A DNA stretch of 64,000 nt from Brucella intermedia LMG 3301. GTDB lineage: Bacteria > Pseudomonadota > Alphaproteobacteria > Rhizobiales > Rhizobiaceae. The stretch is from positions 2,360,001-2,424,000 of the forward strand of contig NZ_ACQA01000001.1 in the NCBI RefSeq assembly GCF_000182645.1, read 5' to 3'. This document shows positions 49,658-59,987 of the stretch, in pieces. How positions within the stretch are numbered: the stretch's first letter is position 1; the number at the start of each line of letters is the position of its first letter. Below the pieces are notes generated by a model, which saw only the letters and a list, made by a program, of their open reading frames with translations, did not search any database and was not told the origin of the DNA. The position numbers and the translations under genes are program-made.

Positions 49658-50440
49658 ATGAACGACATCGCACCACGGCTTGAAATCGAACAGTTCATCT
49701 GCCGCAGCGACAATTACGGCGTCCTCATCCACGATCCGCAAAGCGCGCTCACCGCTTCCATCGATGCGCCCGACGCGGCGGCTGTCGAGGCGGCGCTGAA
49801 ACGGCGCGGCTGGACACTCGACTTCATCTTCACCACCCATCACCACCTCGACCATGTGGAAGGCAATGAAGCGCTGAAGGCGAAATACGGGGTCGGCATC
49901 ATCGGTCCCAAGGCCGAGGAAACGAAGATTCCGGGCATCGACCGGACCGTGAAGGATGGCGACGAGTTCACCTTCGGTCTCTTCCGGGTGAAGGCCATTG
50001 CCACACCGGGGCATACGGCGGGCGAGATCTCCTACTATATTCCCGACGCGAAAGCCGTCTTCACGGGCGACACGCTGTTCGCGCTCGGTTGCGGGCGGCT
50101 TTTCGAGGGAACGCCGCTCACCATGTTCCAGTCGCTGCTGAAGCTGATTGCGCTTCCGGGCGACACGGCGGTCTATTGCGGCCATGAATATACCGAAAGC
50201 AATGCCCGCTTTGCCCTTACCATCGACCCGGCCAATTCCGCACTCAAGGAGCGTGCCGCAGAGATTGCGCGCCTGCGTGCCGCCGATCGCATGACATTGC
50301 CGTCGAGCATCGCGCTTGAAATGGCGACGAACCCTTTCCTGCGCTGGCACGATGCAGGCATTCGCAGCCGCCTCGGCTTGCAGGATGCGCCCGACGAAGC
50401 CGTGTTTGCCGAAATCCGCAAGCGCAAGGATATGTTCTGA
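49658..50440 (+). CDS. gloB: hydroxyacylglutathione hydrolase (glyoxalase II)
   Basis: This 260-residue metallo-beta-lactamase-fold enzyme has the metal motif [12 protein letters not shown], then [30 protein letters not shown] and [13 protein letters not shown], and the GloB C-terminal domain. It cleaves S-D-lactoylglutathione in methylglyoxal detoxification. GGGAGG lies upstream. It follows yciB by 16 bases. Confidence 0.95.
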   Translation: MNDIAPRLEIEQFICRSDNYGVLIHDPQSALTASIDAPDAAAVEAALKRRGWTLDFIFTTHHHLDHVEGNEALKAKYGVGIIGPKAEETKIPGIDRTVKDGDEFTFGLFRVKAIATPGHTAGEISYYIPDAKAVFTGDTLFALGCGRLFEGTPLTMFQSLLKLIALPGDTAVYCGHEYTESNARFALTIDPANSALKERAAEIARLRAADRMTLPSSIALEMATNPFLRWHDAGIRSRLGLQDAPDEAVFAEIRKRKDMF

Positions 50441-50486
50441 CATATGGTATTGAGCGCGAATCGTTCCACAGTTCGAGGATAGAAGA

Positions 50487-50981
50487 ATGACGGTGTTATC
50501 CCGTTTCAAGATTGCAGGCTGCGCCGTTTTCCTCGGCCTCTCGCTTGTCGCCCTGCCCGGTTCGATGACTGCCGCGTTTGCCGATGACCTGCTGCTCGAC
50601 GTCGCACCGAAGCAGACGCCTGCCGAGATCAATAATTTCAAGCTGAGCGAAGATTTCCTCTCGCGCATGGAAAAGGTGCAGGAACAGCTGGGCGGCATGG
50701 AACTTTCGGCGACGGAAGAGGAAGGACAGGACGCCACGCCTTCTTTCGACAAGATGGTGAAGAGCGTCGAATCCCGCCCGCAGGTCGTGGAAGTGCTCAA
50801 GGCCCAGAACATAACGCCCAGCGATTATATCCTGGGCTATTTCGCCCTGATGAGCAGCCTTGCGGCGGCTGATGCGGAGAGCGAGCCGCAGCTGGTGGAC
50901 GAGTTGAAGGACATCAATCCCGAACATCTCGCCTTCGGCAAGCAGTATAGCGAGCGCATCCGCGTCCTGATCGGCGAGTAA
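50487..50981 (+). CDS. secreted protein of unknown function
   Basis: This 164-residue protein has an export signal (FKIAGCAVFLGLSLVALPGSMTAAFA), then an acidic, helical mature domain (QTPAEINNFKLSEDFLSRM, EVLKAQNITPSDYILGYFALMSSLAAAD). The Cys in the signal core is not a clear lipobox. The layout resembles small periplasmic proteins of Rhizobiales without assigned function. It follows gloB by 46 bases and may belong to the same transcript. Confidence 0.7.
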   Translation: MTVLSRFKIAGCAVFLGLSLVALPGSMTAAFADDLLLDVAPKQTPAEINNFKLSEDFLSRMEKVQEQLGGMELSATEEEGQDATPSFDKMVKSVESRPQVVEVLKAQNITPSDYILGYFALMSSLAAADAESEPQLVDELKDINPEHLAFGKQYSERIRVLIGE

Positions 50982-51000
50982 GTTTTCCGCGATTGCCAAT

Positions 51001-51118
51001 CTCCTCATCTTGAGGAGGTATCTTGAGCTTGCGAAGGATACCGTCTCGAAAGATCGGAGATGGACCCTTCGAGACGCGGCCCTCGAATTCTCGGGCCGCT
51101 CCTCAGGATGAGGGACGG
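51001..51118. repeat. Bru-RS-like complex palindromic repeat
   Basis: Nested inverted repeats are visible: CTCCTCA-TCT-TGAGGAG (51001-51017), GTCTCGAA with TTCGAGAC, GCGGCCC with GGGCCGC, and an outer CCTCAT...ATGAGG pair. Size and structure recall the Bru-RS elements of Brucella, which are known IS711 targets; identity is my recollection. The rest of the 301-base gap to 51282 holds further short inverted repeats of the AGAGC type (GGAGCGTTTCC, GGAACCGCTCT, GGAAATGCTCT) and TCAGTCCA-GTGGACTGA. Confidence 0.65.
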
Positions 51119-51282
51119 AGCGCAGGCAACTGGAGCGTTTCCAGTTGAAACAGAGCAGTGGGAACCGCTCTAAGTATTTTCTTCATCGCATTATCCACGG
51201 CATCGAAGCGGGAATAGAAATCAGTCCAGTGGACTGATTTCTCCGCGTAGACGCTTCGCACTTTTGCTGGAAATGCTCTATT

Positions 51283-53796
51283 TTACCGCACAGGTTGCCT
51301 CAAAAGCCGCAATGCGTTGATCGTCACAAGAACGGTCGCGCCCGTATCGGCCAGAATGGCGGGCCAGAGGCCGGTGATGCCCAGCACCGTGGTCACCAGA
51401 AAGACAGCCTTCAATCCAAGCGCTATGGCAATGTTTTGATGGATATTGCGCATGGTCCGCTTGGAAAGGTCGACCATTTCCTCCACATCGCCAACCCGAC
51501 CGTGCAGGACGGCGGCGTCCGCCGTTTCCAGCGCCACATCGGTGCCGCCGCCCATGGCGATGCCGACATCGGCGGCGGCAAGCGCTGGCGCGTCGTTGAT
51601 GCCGTCGCCAATCTTGGCGACGATCAGCCCTTCCTTGCGCAATTCGCCAACAATACGCTGCTTGTCTTGCGGCAGAAGCTCGGCCCGCACCTCGATCCCG
51701 AGATCGCGCCCGATGGCTTCCGCCGTGCGGCGATTGTCGCCGGTCAGCATGACGGTGCGAATATTGGCCGCTTTCAATTCCTGCAAACCGGCAATGGCAT
51801 CGGCGCGCGGTTCGTCGCGCATGGCGATTGCACCGGCGATCCTGCCATTGGCAACCAGCACAGAAACCGTCTTGCCTTCGTCGTTGCAGGCGGCAATGCG
51901 GTTGGCCAGCGCATCCGGAATAGCCGCAATATCATCGGCGGCGCGACGGGAACCCAGAAACAGGTCCTTCTCGCCCACCATGCCCGACACGCCCTTGCCG
52001 CCATGGGCCTTTCCTCCCGTCACCGGGGCAAGTTTCAGCCCGCGCTGTTCTGCGGCACCGACAATCGCCAGCGCCAGCGGGTGGCTTGAGCCCGCATCCA
52101 GCGACGCGGCAAGACGCAGCACTTCATCTTCGGGCAGGTCGCCCGCCAGCACATCGGTCACCTTCGGCTTGCCTTCGGTCAGCGTGCCAGTCTTGTCGAA
52201 GCACGCCGCCGTGATCTTGCCGATGGTTTCCAGCACCGCGCCACCCTTCATCAGAAGACCGCGCCGGGCGCCCGACGAGAGCGCGGCTGCAATTGCCGCA
52301 GGCGTGGAAATGACCAGCGCGCAGGGGCAACCGATCAGGAGGATCGCAAGTCCCTTGTAGATCCATTCGTTCCAGTCGCCGCCCGCAAGAAGCGGCGGCA
52401 GGATGGCGACGAGCGCCGCCACCACAACCACGCCCGGCGTGTAATAGGTCGAAAAACGATTGATGAAACGCTCGGTCGGCGCCTTGGCTTCCTGCGCTTC
52501 CTCGACCAGCCGCACGACGCGGGCGATGGTGTTATCCTGCGCGGCAGCCGTGACCCGCACCCGCAGTACGCCGTCGCCATTGATCGTGCCGGCAAAAACC
52601 GTGTCGCCTTCAGCCTTGCCGACCGGCGTGCTTTCACCAGTGACGGGCGCTTCATCGACCGCGCTTTCACCCGTGAGGATTTCACCATCGGCAGGCATGC
52701 GGTCGCCGGGGCGCACGGAAATCACATCGCCAACCGCCAGGCTGTCAGCCGCAACTTCCGAAGTCGTCCCGTTCTTCTCGAGAAACGCAGTCTTCGGCAC
52801 CAGCGCGGTGAGCGACTGGATGCTGGCGCGCGCCTTTCCGGCGGCCACCCCTTCCAGAAGCTCGCCGACCAGGAACAGAAACACGACGGCTGCCGCTTCC
52901 TCGGTCGCGCCAATGAACATGGCACCTATGGCGGCAATCGTCATCAGCATCTCGATGGAAAATGGCGTACCGTTGATCGCCGCCATATAGGCGCGCCTGG
53001 CAATCGGCACGAGACCGATCAGCATCGCCGCCGTGAAAGCCCACAGCTCGATCGCCGGGTAGAGATGCCCGGCTATATAGGCGGCGACCAGCCCGCCGCC
53101 GCAGGCCAGCATCATCTGGCCCTTCTTCGAGCGCCACCACGGCAGCGGTTTTGCAGGCGCGCTTGCCTTTGGCGCAGCCCTGCCGCCGCTGGCAGCGGGA
53201 GCGGTGTCGGCAAGCGTGGTCCTGTAGCCCAGAGCCGTCACCTTGGCGGCGATTTCATCGCTCCTTGCTGTCCCGTCATGATTGACGTTCATCGCGCCAT
53301 TGGTCACGGAGACAGACACGTCCGTCACGCCGGGCAGGCGGCGCACGGCGGTATCGATCTTGGCCGCGCAGGATGCGCAATCCATGCCATCGACCCGAAA
53401 GCGCAGACTGTCCGGCGTTGCCGCAATCTCGCTGTGGCCGTCCTGATCGTGCTCATGCCCATGATCATGCGCATGATCGTGGCTGCCGCCGCACGCCCCG
53501 TGGTCATGATCATGGTCATGGTCATGGTGAGAATGATCGTGCGAATGTTCGCCCTTTGCCGGGGCTTTTTCCGACGCGACCGGCTCCGCACCATATCCGA
53601 GGCTGCGAACCTTGGCGGCAATCTTGTCGAGATCGCCCGTTCCATCATGGCTGACGGTCATCGTGCCTCCCGCAACCGAAACGGAGACATCCTTGATCCC
53701 GCGCACGCGCCGCACGGCAGTTTCGATCTTGGCTGCGCAGGACGCGCAATCCATACCGTCGATGCGAAAGCGAATCTGGTTCAGTGTTTCACTCAT
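51283..53796 (-). CDS. zntA: heavy-metal P1B-type ATPase (Zn/Cd/Pb type)
   Basis: This 837-residue efflux pump has two N-terminal HMA domains, each with GMDCASC (Cys17/20 and about 141/144). They are separated by a His/Asp-rich linker with over 15 His at about 85-125. The core has TGES, the membrane motif CPCALVIS (about 490), DKTGTLTEG with the phosphorylated Asp, and HPLALAI. The last helices carry Lys (GLKAVFL) and Asp (LADTGATVLV), the pattern of the PIB-2 zinc/cadmium/lead pumps. It is divergent from a ZntR-like MerR regulator and its promoter has the MerR-type 19-bp spacer. Confidence 0.93.
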   Translation of the reverse strand: MSETLNQIRFRIDGMDCASCAAKIETAVRRVRGIKDVSVSVAGGTMTVSHDGTGDLDKIAAKVRSLGYGAEPVASEKAPAKGEHSHDHSHHDHDHDHDHGACGGSHDHAHDHGHEHDQDGHSEIAATPDSLRFRVDGMDCASCAAKIDTAVRRLPGVTDVSVSVTNGAMNVNHDGTARSDEIAAKVTALGYRTTLADTAPAASGGRAAPKASAPAKPLPWWRSKKGQMMLACGGGLVAAYIAGHLYPAIELWAFTAAMLIGLVPIARRAYMAAINGTPFSIEMLMTIAAIGAMFIGATEEAAAVVFLFLVGELLEGVAAGKARASIQSLTALVPKTAFLEKNGTTSEVAADSLAVGDVISVRPGDRMPADGEILTGESAVDEAPVTGESTPVGKAEGDTVFAGTINGDGVLRVRVTAAAQDNTIARVVRLVEEAQEAKAPTERFINRFSTYYTPGVVVVAALVAILPPLLAGGDWNEWIYKGLAILLIGCPCALVISTPAAIAAALSSGARRGLLMKGGAVLETIGKITAACFDKTGTLTEGKPKVTDVLAGDLPEDEVLRLAASLDAGSSHPLALAIVGAAEQRGLKLAPVTGGKAHGGKGVSGMVGEKDLFLGSRRAADDIAAIPDALANRIAACNDEGKTVSVLVANGRIAGAIAMRDEPRADAIAGLQELKAANIRTVMLTGDNRRTAEAIGRDLGIEVRAELLPQDKQRIVGELRKEGLIVAKIGDGINDAPALAAADVGIAMGGGTDVALETADAAVLHGRVGDVEEMVDLSKRTMRNIHQNIAIALGLKAVFLVTTVLGITGLWPAILADTGATVLVTINALRLLRQPVR

Positions 53797-53838
53797 GATC
53801 TGCTCTTTTCAGGACTGCTCTTGAATTGTCTTGAGCAA

Positions 53839-53869
53839 GGTCTACATCCTCTAGTGACTAGAGGAGCAA
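53839..53869 (-). promoter_or_regulatory. MerR-type metal-responsive promoter of the P-type ATPase gene
   Basis: On the minus strand TTGCTC (-35, 53864-53869) and TAGACC (-10, 53839-53844) are 19 bases apart. The spacer holds the perfect palindrome CCTCTAG-TCA-CTAGAGG (53848-53864). The overlong spacer with a centred dyad is the hallmark of promoters untwisted by MerR-family activators, and the layout parallels the zntA promoter of Escherichia coli. The dyad also lies just upstream of the regulator's own ATG, overlapping its GAGGAG site. Confidence 0.85.
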
Positions 53870-53876
53870 GCGGAAA

Positions 53877-54302
53877 ATGATCACGAATGTGCCCATCGGC
53901 GAAGCATCGAAGGCGAGCGGCGTCAAAGTGCCGACCATCCGTTATTACGAGCAGATCGGCCTGCTGCCTTCTCCGCCGCGCAGTGACGGCAATCGCCGCC
54001 TCTATGACCGGAGCGACATCCAGCGGCTTCTCTTCATCCGCCATGCCCGCGATCTGGGGTTTGAGGTGGATGCGATCCGCACGCTTCTCGATCTTCAGGA
54101 CAATCCCGACCAGTCATGCGCGGCAGCCGACGCCATTGCACGCGCGCGCCTCAGCGATGTGGAGCATCGCATCGCCAAACTGCTTTCGCTCAAGACGGAG
54201 TTGCAGCGCATGCTGGAATGCACCGCGCATGGCCGCATCGACCAGTGCCGCGTGATCGAGATTCTCGGAAACCACGAGGAATGCGTGCACCCGAAGCATT
54301 AA
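53877..54302 (+). CDS. MerR-family metal-sensing regulator, ZntR/CadR-like
   Basis: This 141-residue regulator has the MerR winged helix (IGEASKASGVKVPTIRYYEQ, then GNRRLYDRSD), the dimerisation helix and a metal-binding loop. Candidate ligands are Cys81, Cys115, His118 and Cys124 (LECTAHGRIDQC), close to the zinc site of ZntR. A further Cys136/His138/His141 lie in the tail CVHPKH. It should activate the divergent ATPase gene on Zn, Cd or Pb. Confidence 0.92.
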   Translation: MITNVPIGEASKASGVKVPTIRYYEQIGLLPSPPRSDGNRRLYDRSDIQRLLFIRHARDLGFEVDAIRTLLDLQDNPDQSCAAADAIARARLSDVEHRIAKLLSLKTELQRMLECTAHGRIDQCRVIEILGNHEECVHPKH

Positions 54303-54307
54303 TTGGA

Positions 54308-54441
54308 CTCGAGCGCATCCCGAAAAGGGAAATTAGTCCACTGGACCGATTTCTGATCCTGCTTCGATCAGATGAGATGCGCGATAAAACAAAAGACAGA
54401 GCATTTCCAACGATTCATGAAAAACAGGAAATGCTCTGGCT
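54308..54441. repeat. composite of two dispersed palindromic elements
   Basis: A GAGCGCATCCCGAAAAGGG element (54308-54390), matching the one at 44277, is followed by AGAGCATTTCC (54398-54408) and its exact complement GGAAATGCTCT (54427-54437). The composite fills the space between the convergent MerR and DUF3108 genes and probably terminates both. Confidence 0.65.
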
Positions 54442-54446
54442 GTCGG

Positions 54447-55292
54447 TCAATTCACTTTTGAAAAACGGGTCGCCTGAATCTTGAGCGTGCCGATCTGGGT
54501 GCCGATCCGGGCCACGACGGGCGCATAGATGCCCGAATTGCCAAGCGATGCGAAGGAAATCGTCATCCGGCTGCGATTGCTCAGGTAATCGATGGCCTTC
54601 TTGCCCTTCTGATAACCGGAAATCGGAATGAATTTCGCCGAGCAGATGACCGATTCGCCGGTAAAGCCATCGGTCGTGAACGATTCGGTGCCGTTGAAGG
54701 AAAGCCTGATCTCGGCTCGCGTCTGGCCGTCGAAGACGCTCAGCGAACGATCGCAGACTGCCCGGCCATTCTTGGCCGGAATCATGAGGGCGCTCAGCGG
54801 ATCGCTGACACTCAGCAGATCCTGCGGCGATGTTTCCACCCAGGGGTCGCGCTTTTTCACCGGAGGCTGGTTTTCCGCCGCCACGACATTGCCATTGGCG
54901 AAGCGGATCGTGGTGCTCTTGTTCTTGCGGCCATGCTTGTAGGCGAGATCGAAGCTCTTCGGCACGACCTTGCCGCCGACGGCGCTGCCGGTAACGTGCA
55001 CGGTGCCGTCCGTATCGTCGAACACCCGCGCCAGACCGGAGGTCAGGAAACGGCCATTGAGGTTGTAATTCGCGCCATTGACCGTGGTTTCTATGGCGGA
55101 CCGCGCAATGGAAAGCCCGAAAATGGAAATATCGTATTCCGTCCGGTAAAGATCATCGGCCCGGGCCGCGCCGCTGGCCATCGTCAGTGCCCCCAAGCTC
55201 AGGCCCGCGAAGGCCAGTCCTGCCGCAGCCGCCACACCATACTGCGCCAGCCGGTGCCGGACGGGCTTCAACACATGCGACGGTTCGATCAT
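54447..55292 (-). CDS. DUF3108 domain-containing periplasmic protein
   Basis: This 281-residue protein has a signal/anchor region (YGVAAAAGLAFAGLSLGALTMASGAARA) and then the DUF3108 beta-rich domain: YRTEYDISIFGLSIARSAIETTV, RFLTSGLARVFDD and KKRDPWVETSPQDLLSVSDPLSALMIP. The family is periplasmic and of unknown function. I start at ATG 55292, nine bases after AGGA; a TTG at 55322 and an ATG at 55301 are in frame but poorly spaced. It is divergent from rpmB. Confidence 0.82.
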   Translation of the reverse strand: MIEPSHVLKPVRHRLAQYGVAAAAGLAFAGLSLGALTMASGAARADDLYRTEYDISIFGLSIARSAIETTVNGANYNLNGRFLTSGLARVFDDTDGTVHVTGSAVGGKVVPKSFDLAYKHGRKNKSTTIRFANGNVVAAENQPPVKKRDPWVETSPQDLLSVSDPLSALMIPAKNGRAVCDRSLSVFDGQTRAEIRLSFNGTESFTTDGFTGESVICSAKFIPISGYQKGKKAIDYLSNRSRMTISFASLGNSGIYAPVVARIGTQIGTLKIQATRFSKVN

Positions 55293-55485
55293 ACTCGGCA
55301 TTCCTTTCGCCTGCTTTTCCAATGAAGGTTTTCAACCACATTGGACCGCCAGAAAGTTGCGTGGGATTCTTCGATACAGTATCTGTGCAACAGGCAAAAC
55401 CGGCGAAGTTATGATTGCAAGCTTTCGTGAAGACCGTTCGGAAGCCGGAAAACCGCGTCTTTGCGCGATGGATACGGAATCTCAC

Positions 55486-55514
55486 TTGACTGCAACGGCT
55501 GCTGTCACTATAGA
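55486..55514 (+). promoter_or_regulatory. sigma-70 promoter of rpmB
   Basis: TTGACT (55486-55491) and TATAGA (55509-55514) are exactly 17 bases apart, a near-consensus vegetative promoter. It would start an rpmB leader of about 115 bases. It lies in the 346-base gap 55293..55638, which has no other supported feature. Confidence 0.75.
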
Positions 55515-55638
55515 AACGCGACTTTCCCAATAGGCCGCCTGTCCGAGATCGCGCGCCAGCAGCATCAAACTGCGTTGATTGCTTGAATTCGGACATTCGG
55601 GTCGGGGCCTGAAGAACGTAATTGAAGGTGAGACCAAA

Positions 55639-55935
55639 ATGTCCCGCGCTTGTGAATTGACCGGCAAGTCGGTCCAGTACGGCAACAATGTCAGCCACGC
55701 GAACAACAAGACGCGTCGCCGCTTTCTGCCGAACCTCTGCAATGTTACGCTGATGTCCGAAACCCTCGGCCAGAGCTATCGTCTGCGCGTTTCCGCCAAC
55801 GCCCTGCGTTCGGTCGAACATCGCGGCGGTCTGGATGCGTTCCTCGTCAAGTCCGACGACAAGGAACTGTCGCAGCGCGCTCGCCTGCTGAAGCGTCAGA
55901 TCGCAAAGAAGCAGGCTGAAGCAGTCGCTGCCTAA
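55639..55935 (+). CDS. rpmB: 50S ribosomal protein L28
   Basis: This 98-residue protein begins [31 protein letters not shown], the L28 signature, and ends with a basic helix and a KKQAEAVAA tail. The start follows GGTGAGACC; the open frame continues upstream without similarity. It is monocistronic here, with its own promoter and terminator. Confidence 0.97.
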   Translation: MSRACELTGKSVQYGNNVSHANNKTRRRFLPNLCNVTLMSETLGQSYRLRVSANALRSVEHRGGLDAFLVKSDDKELSQRARLLKRQIAKKQAEAVAA

Positions 55936-55956
55936 GCTTTCGGCCAAATGATTTGA

Positions 55957-55987
55957 CAAAAAAGGCCGGCTCTCGTCGGCCTTTTTT
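55957..55987 (+). terminator. intrinsic terminator after rpmB
   Basis: AAAAAAGGCCG and CGGCCTTTTTT pair around a short loop and run into TTTTTT. It is 22 bases after the rpmB stop. Confidence 0.9.
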
Positions 55988-56014
55988 GCTGGTTCCATCA
56001 CCCAGGATAAAAAA

Positions 56015-56671
56015 ATGTCAATCGAGACACCCACTTTTTCCCGGCTTATGCCAGCGATACTGGCCATGTGCGTGGCGGTTGCCGCGTCGAATATTCTCGT
56101 CCAGTATCCGTTCCAGCATTTCGGCCTCGGTGAAGTTCTGACCTACGGTGCCTTCACCTATCCTGTCGCCTTTCTGGTCAATGACCTGACGAATCGCCGC
56201 TTCGGCCCTGCCGCCGCGCGCAAGGTGGTCTATGCCGGTTTCGTGCTGGGCGTCGTCATGTCGATCTGGCTGGCAACCCCGCGCATCGCGATTGCCTCGG
56301 GCTCGGCCTTTCTTTTCGCACAGCTGATGGACATCACCGTCTTCGACCGCCTGCGCCGCAAGACCTGGTGGAAGGCGCCCTTTGCCGCCGCCATGTTCGG
56401 CTCTGTGCTCGATACGGTCCTGTTCTTCTCGATTGCCTTCGCAGCCGGATTTGCGTGGATCGACACGCTCACGGGAATGCCCGATTCGTCGCTTGCCGAA
56501 CCGGCGTCCTTCCTCGGCCTCGGCGTGCCGCTCTGGGCATCGCTGGCTTTTGGCGACTTCTTTGTGAAGGTCATCATGGGGACGCTTATGCTGATCCCCT
56601 ATGGGGCAATCCTCGCCGTCTTCGCCCCGTCGCTTTATGCGCCGAGCCGGACAACGGCGGAAGAGGCATGA
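56015..56671 (+). CDS. queuosine precursor transporter (YhhQ/VUT family)
   Basis: This 218-residue inner-membrane protein has about six helices. Family marks are LTYGAFTYPVAFLVNDLTNRRFGPAAARKVVYAGF near the N-terminus and TWWKAPFAAAMFGSVLDTVLFFSIAFA. YhhQ-type proteins import queuosine precursors such as preQ0/preQ1. The assignment to the family is firm; the substrate is inferred. Confidence 0.88.
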   Translation: MSIETPTFSRLMPAILAMCVAVAASNILVQYPFQHFGLGEVLTYGAFTYPVAFLVNDLTNRRFGPAAARKVVYAGFVLGVVMSIWLATPRIAIASGSAFLFAQLMDITVFDRLRRKTWWKAPFAAAMFGSVLDTVLFFSIAFAAGFAWIDTLTGMPDSSLAEPASFLGLGVPLWASLAFGDFFVKVIMGTLMLIPYGAILAVFAPSLYAPSRTTAEEA

Positions 56672-56758
56672 CAAAGGGCGCCTGAAGCATTTCCAGCAAA
56701 AGCGTGAAGCGCCTTTGCGTTCGGAAATGCATCACAATGAACTTCAAGCCCCTTTGCT

Positions 56759-58672
56759 TTACCTTCTGCCAGCCCGGCGCCTGCCCTTGGCCGGAGCCGC
56801 GGCCCCCTGCTCCTCGAAAAGCGAGGCAAGCTGTTCGGTCATGGCGCCAGCCAGTTCTTCCGCATCGACGATGGTGACGGCGCGCTGATAATAGCGCGTG
56901 ACGTCATGGCCGATGCCGATGGCGATCAGTTCCACCGGCGAACGCGTTTCGATTTCCTCGATTACGGCGCGCAGGTGCCTCTCCAGATAGTTGCCGGGAT
57001 TGACGGAAAGCGTCGAGTCGTCGACCGGCGCGCCATCCGAAATCATCATCAGGATCTTGCGCTGTTCAGGCCGTCCAAGCAGGCGCTGATGCGCCCAGAT
57101 CAGCGCCTCGCCGTCGATGTTTTCCTTCAGCAGCCCTTCGCGCATCATCAGGCCGAGATTGCGCCGGGCGCGCCGCCAGGGCGCATCGGCGCTCTTGTAG
57201 ACGATGTGGCGCAGATCGTTGAGGCGACCTGGATTGGCGGGCTTGCCGCGTCCAAGCCACGCTTCGCGCGACTGGCCGCCCTTCCACGCCTTGGTGGTGA
57301 AGCCCAGGATTTCCACCTTCACGCCGCAACGCTCCAGCGTGCGGGCGAGAATATCCGCGCAGGTCGCGGCAACCGTGATCGGGCGACCGCGCATGGAGCC
57401 GGAATTGTCCAGCACCAGCGTGACGACCGTATCGCGGAAATCCGTATCGCGCTCCTGCTTGTAGGAAAGCGGCTGCGTCGGGTCGATGACGATACGCACC
57501 AGACGCGCCGAATCGAGATAGCCCTCTTCCAGATCGAAATCCCACGAGCGGTTCTGCTGCGCCATCAGGCGGCGCTGCAGGCGGTTGGCGAGACGCCCCA
57601 CCACGCCCTGCAGATTGGCAAGCTGCTTGTCGAGGAAACCGCGCAGACGATCGAGTTCCGCCTCGTCACAAAGATCGGTCGCTTCGACCTCTTCATCGAA
57701 CTCGCGCGTGAAGACCTTGTAATCGACATGCTCGGCAAAATTGGCGAAAGGCTGGTTCGGACGGCGTGTATCGCCCGGCGTTTCCGCGTCGATATCCTCG
57801 CTGTCGTCCATGTCGTCGGCGGAAGCGTCGGCGGCATCCATTTCGCCCTGCTCGCCTTCATCGCTCGAACTGTCGGATTCCTCGCTTTCAGCCGAATCGG
57901 AACCTTCCTGGCTCTCGTCGCCGCCTTCCTCGTTCTCGTCGGAATCCGGCGTCTGTTCGTCGTTCTGTTCTTCTTCGTCGCTCGGTTCTTCCTGCGACAG
58001 CTCTTCCGCCATGTCCATGGAAGCGAGCATGTCGCGCACCGTGCGCGCAAAGGCCTGCTGGTCTTCGAGATTGTCGCCAAGCCGCGCAATGTCGGCTGCA
58101 GCCTTCTGTTCGATCCAGTCGCGCCACAGTTCCAGCACCTGCCCAGCTTCCGCAGGGGCGGCCCGCCCGGTCAGCTTCTCACGCAGCAGAAGCGACACGG
58201 CTTCCTCGAGCGGCGCATCTTCCCTCTCGGTGACGGTGGAGAAATTGGCTTTCGAATATTTATCCGCAAGCATGGTGGAAAGATTGTCCGCCATGCCCGC
58301 CATGGCGCGCGCGCCGATGGCTTCAACACGCGCCTGCTCCACAGCATCGTAAATGGCGCGCGCCTGCTTTCCTTCTGGAGCAAGGCTCGCATGAATGCGT
58401 GGGTTATGGCGCGCCTGGCGCAGCGCCATGGAATCGCCAAGGCCGCGCGTGACGGCAATATCATGCGCGGTCGGACGTTTCGGCAGGTCGGGAAGGCGGG
58501 CACGATTGGCGCTCAGGGCCGGGCGGTCGTTGGTAAACGCCACTTCCAGCTCATGCTCGCCGGAAATGGCGCGGACGCAAGCCGTTATCGCACGCTTGAA
58601 CGGTTCGGAATCCACCGGTCCCGGTTTACGCTCGCGCGAATTATCGCCTATTCCTGACTTCTGGCCCGACAT
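56759..58672 (-). CDS. cobT: aerobic cobaltochelatase subunit CobT
   Basis: This 637-residue protein has an N-terminal domain ([30 protein letters not shown]), a strikingly acidic, Glu/Asp/Ser-rich middle (about 215-310) and a C-terminal von Willebrand A domain with the MIDAS motif LDNSGSMRG. With CobS and CobN it inserts cobalt into hydrogenobyrinate a,c-diamide in B12 synthesis. CobS lies just upstream on the same strand. Confidence 0.95.
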   Translation of the reverse strand: MSGQKSGIGDNSRERKPGPVDSEPFKRAITACVRAISGEHELEVAFTNDRPALSANRARLPDLPKRPTAHDIAVTRGLGDSMALRQARHNPRIHASLAPEGKQARAIYDAVEQARVEAIGARAMAGMADNLSTMLADKYSKANFSTVTEREDAPLEEAVSLLLREKLTGRAAPAEAGQVLELWRDWIEQKAAADIARLGDNLEDQQAFARTVRDMLASMDMAEELSQEEPSDEEEQNDEQTPDSDENEEGGDESQEGSDSAESEESDSSSDEGEQGEMDAADASADDMDDSEDIDAETPGDTRRPNQPFANFAEHVDYKVFTREFDEEVEATDLCDEAELDRLRGFLDKQLANLQGVVGRLANRLQRRLMAQQNRSWDFDLEEGYLDSARLVRIVIDPTQPLSYKQERDTDFRDTVVTLVLDNSGSMRGRPITVAATCADILARTLERCGVKVEILGFTTKAWKGGQSREAWLGRGKPANPGRLNDLRHIVYKSADAPWRRARRNLGLMMREGLLKENIDGEALIWAHQRLLGRPEQRKILMMISDGAPVDDSTLSVNPGNYLERHLRAVIEEIETRSPVELIAIGIGHDVTRYYQRAVTIVDAEELAGAMTEQLASLFEEQGAAAPAKGRRRAGRR

Positions 58673-58773
58673 ATGCCTATCCTGACTTCGCTTTCAAGCA
58701 AGGGCGAAGCTCATCGCCCCCGCACCAGACAGTGCACTGCCGCCGGATGATCGGGCGGCAGGCTTCCTCCGCA

Positions 58774-59970
<1,197 letters not shown>

Positions 59971-59987
59971 TCAGTCCCAAACAGGCT

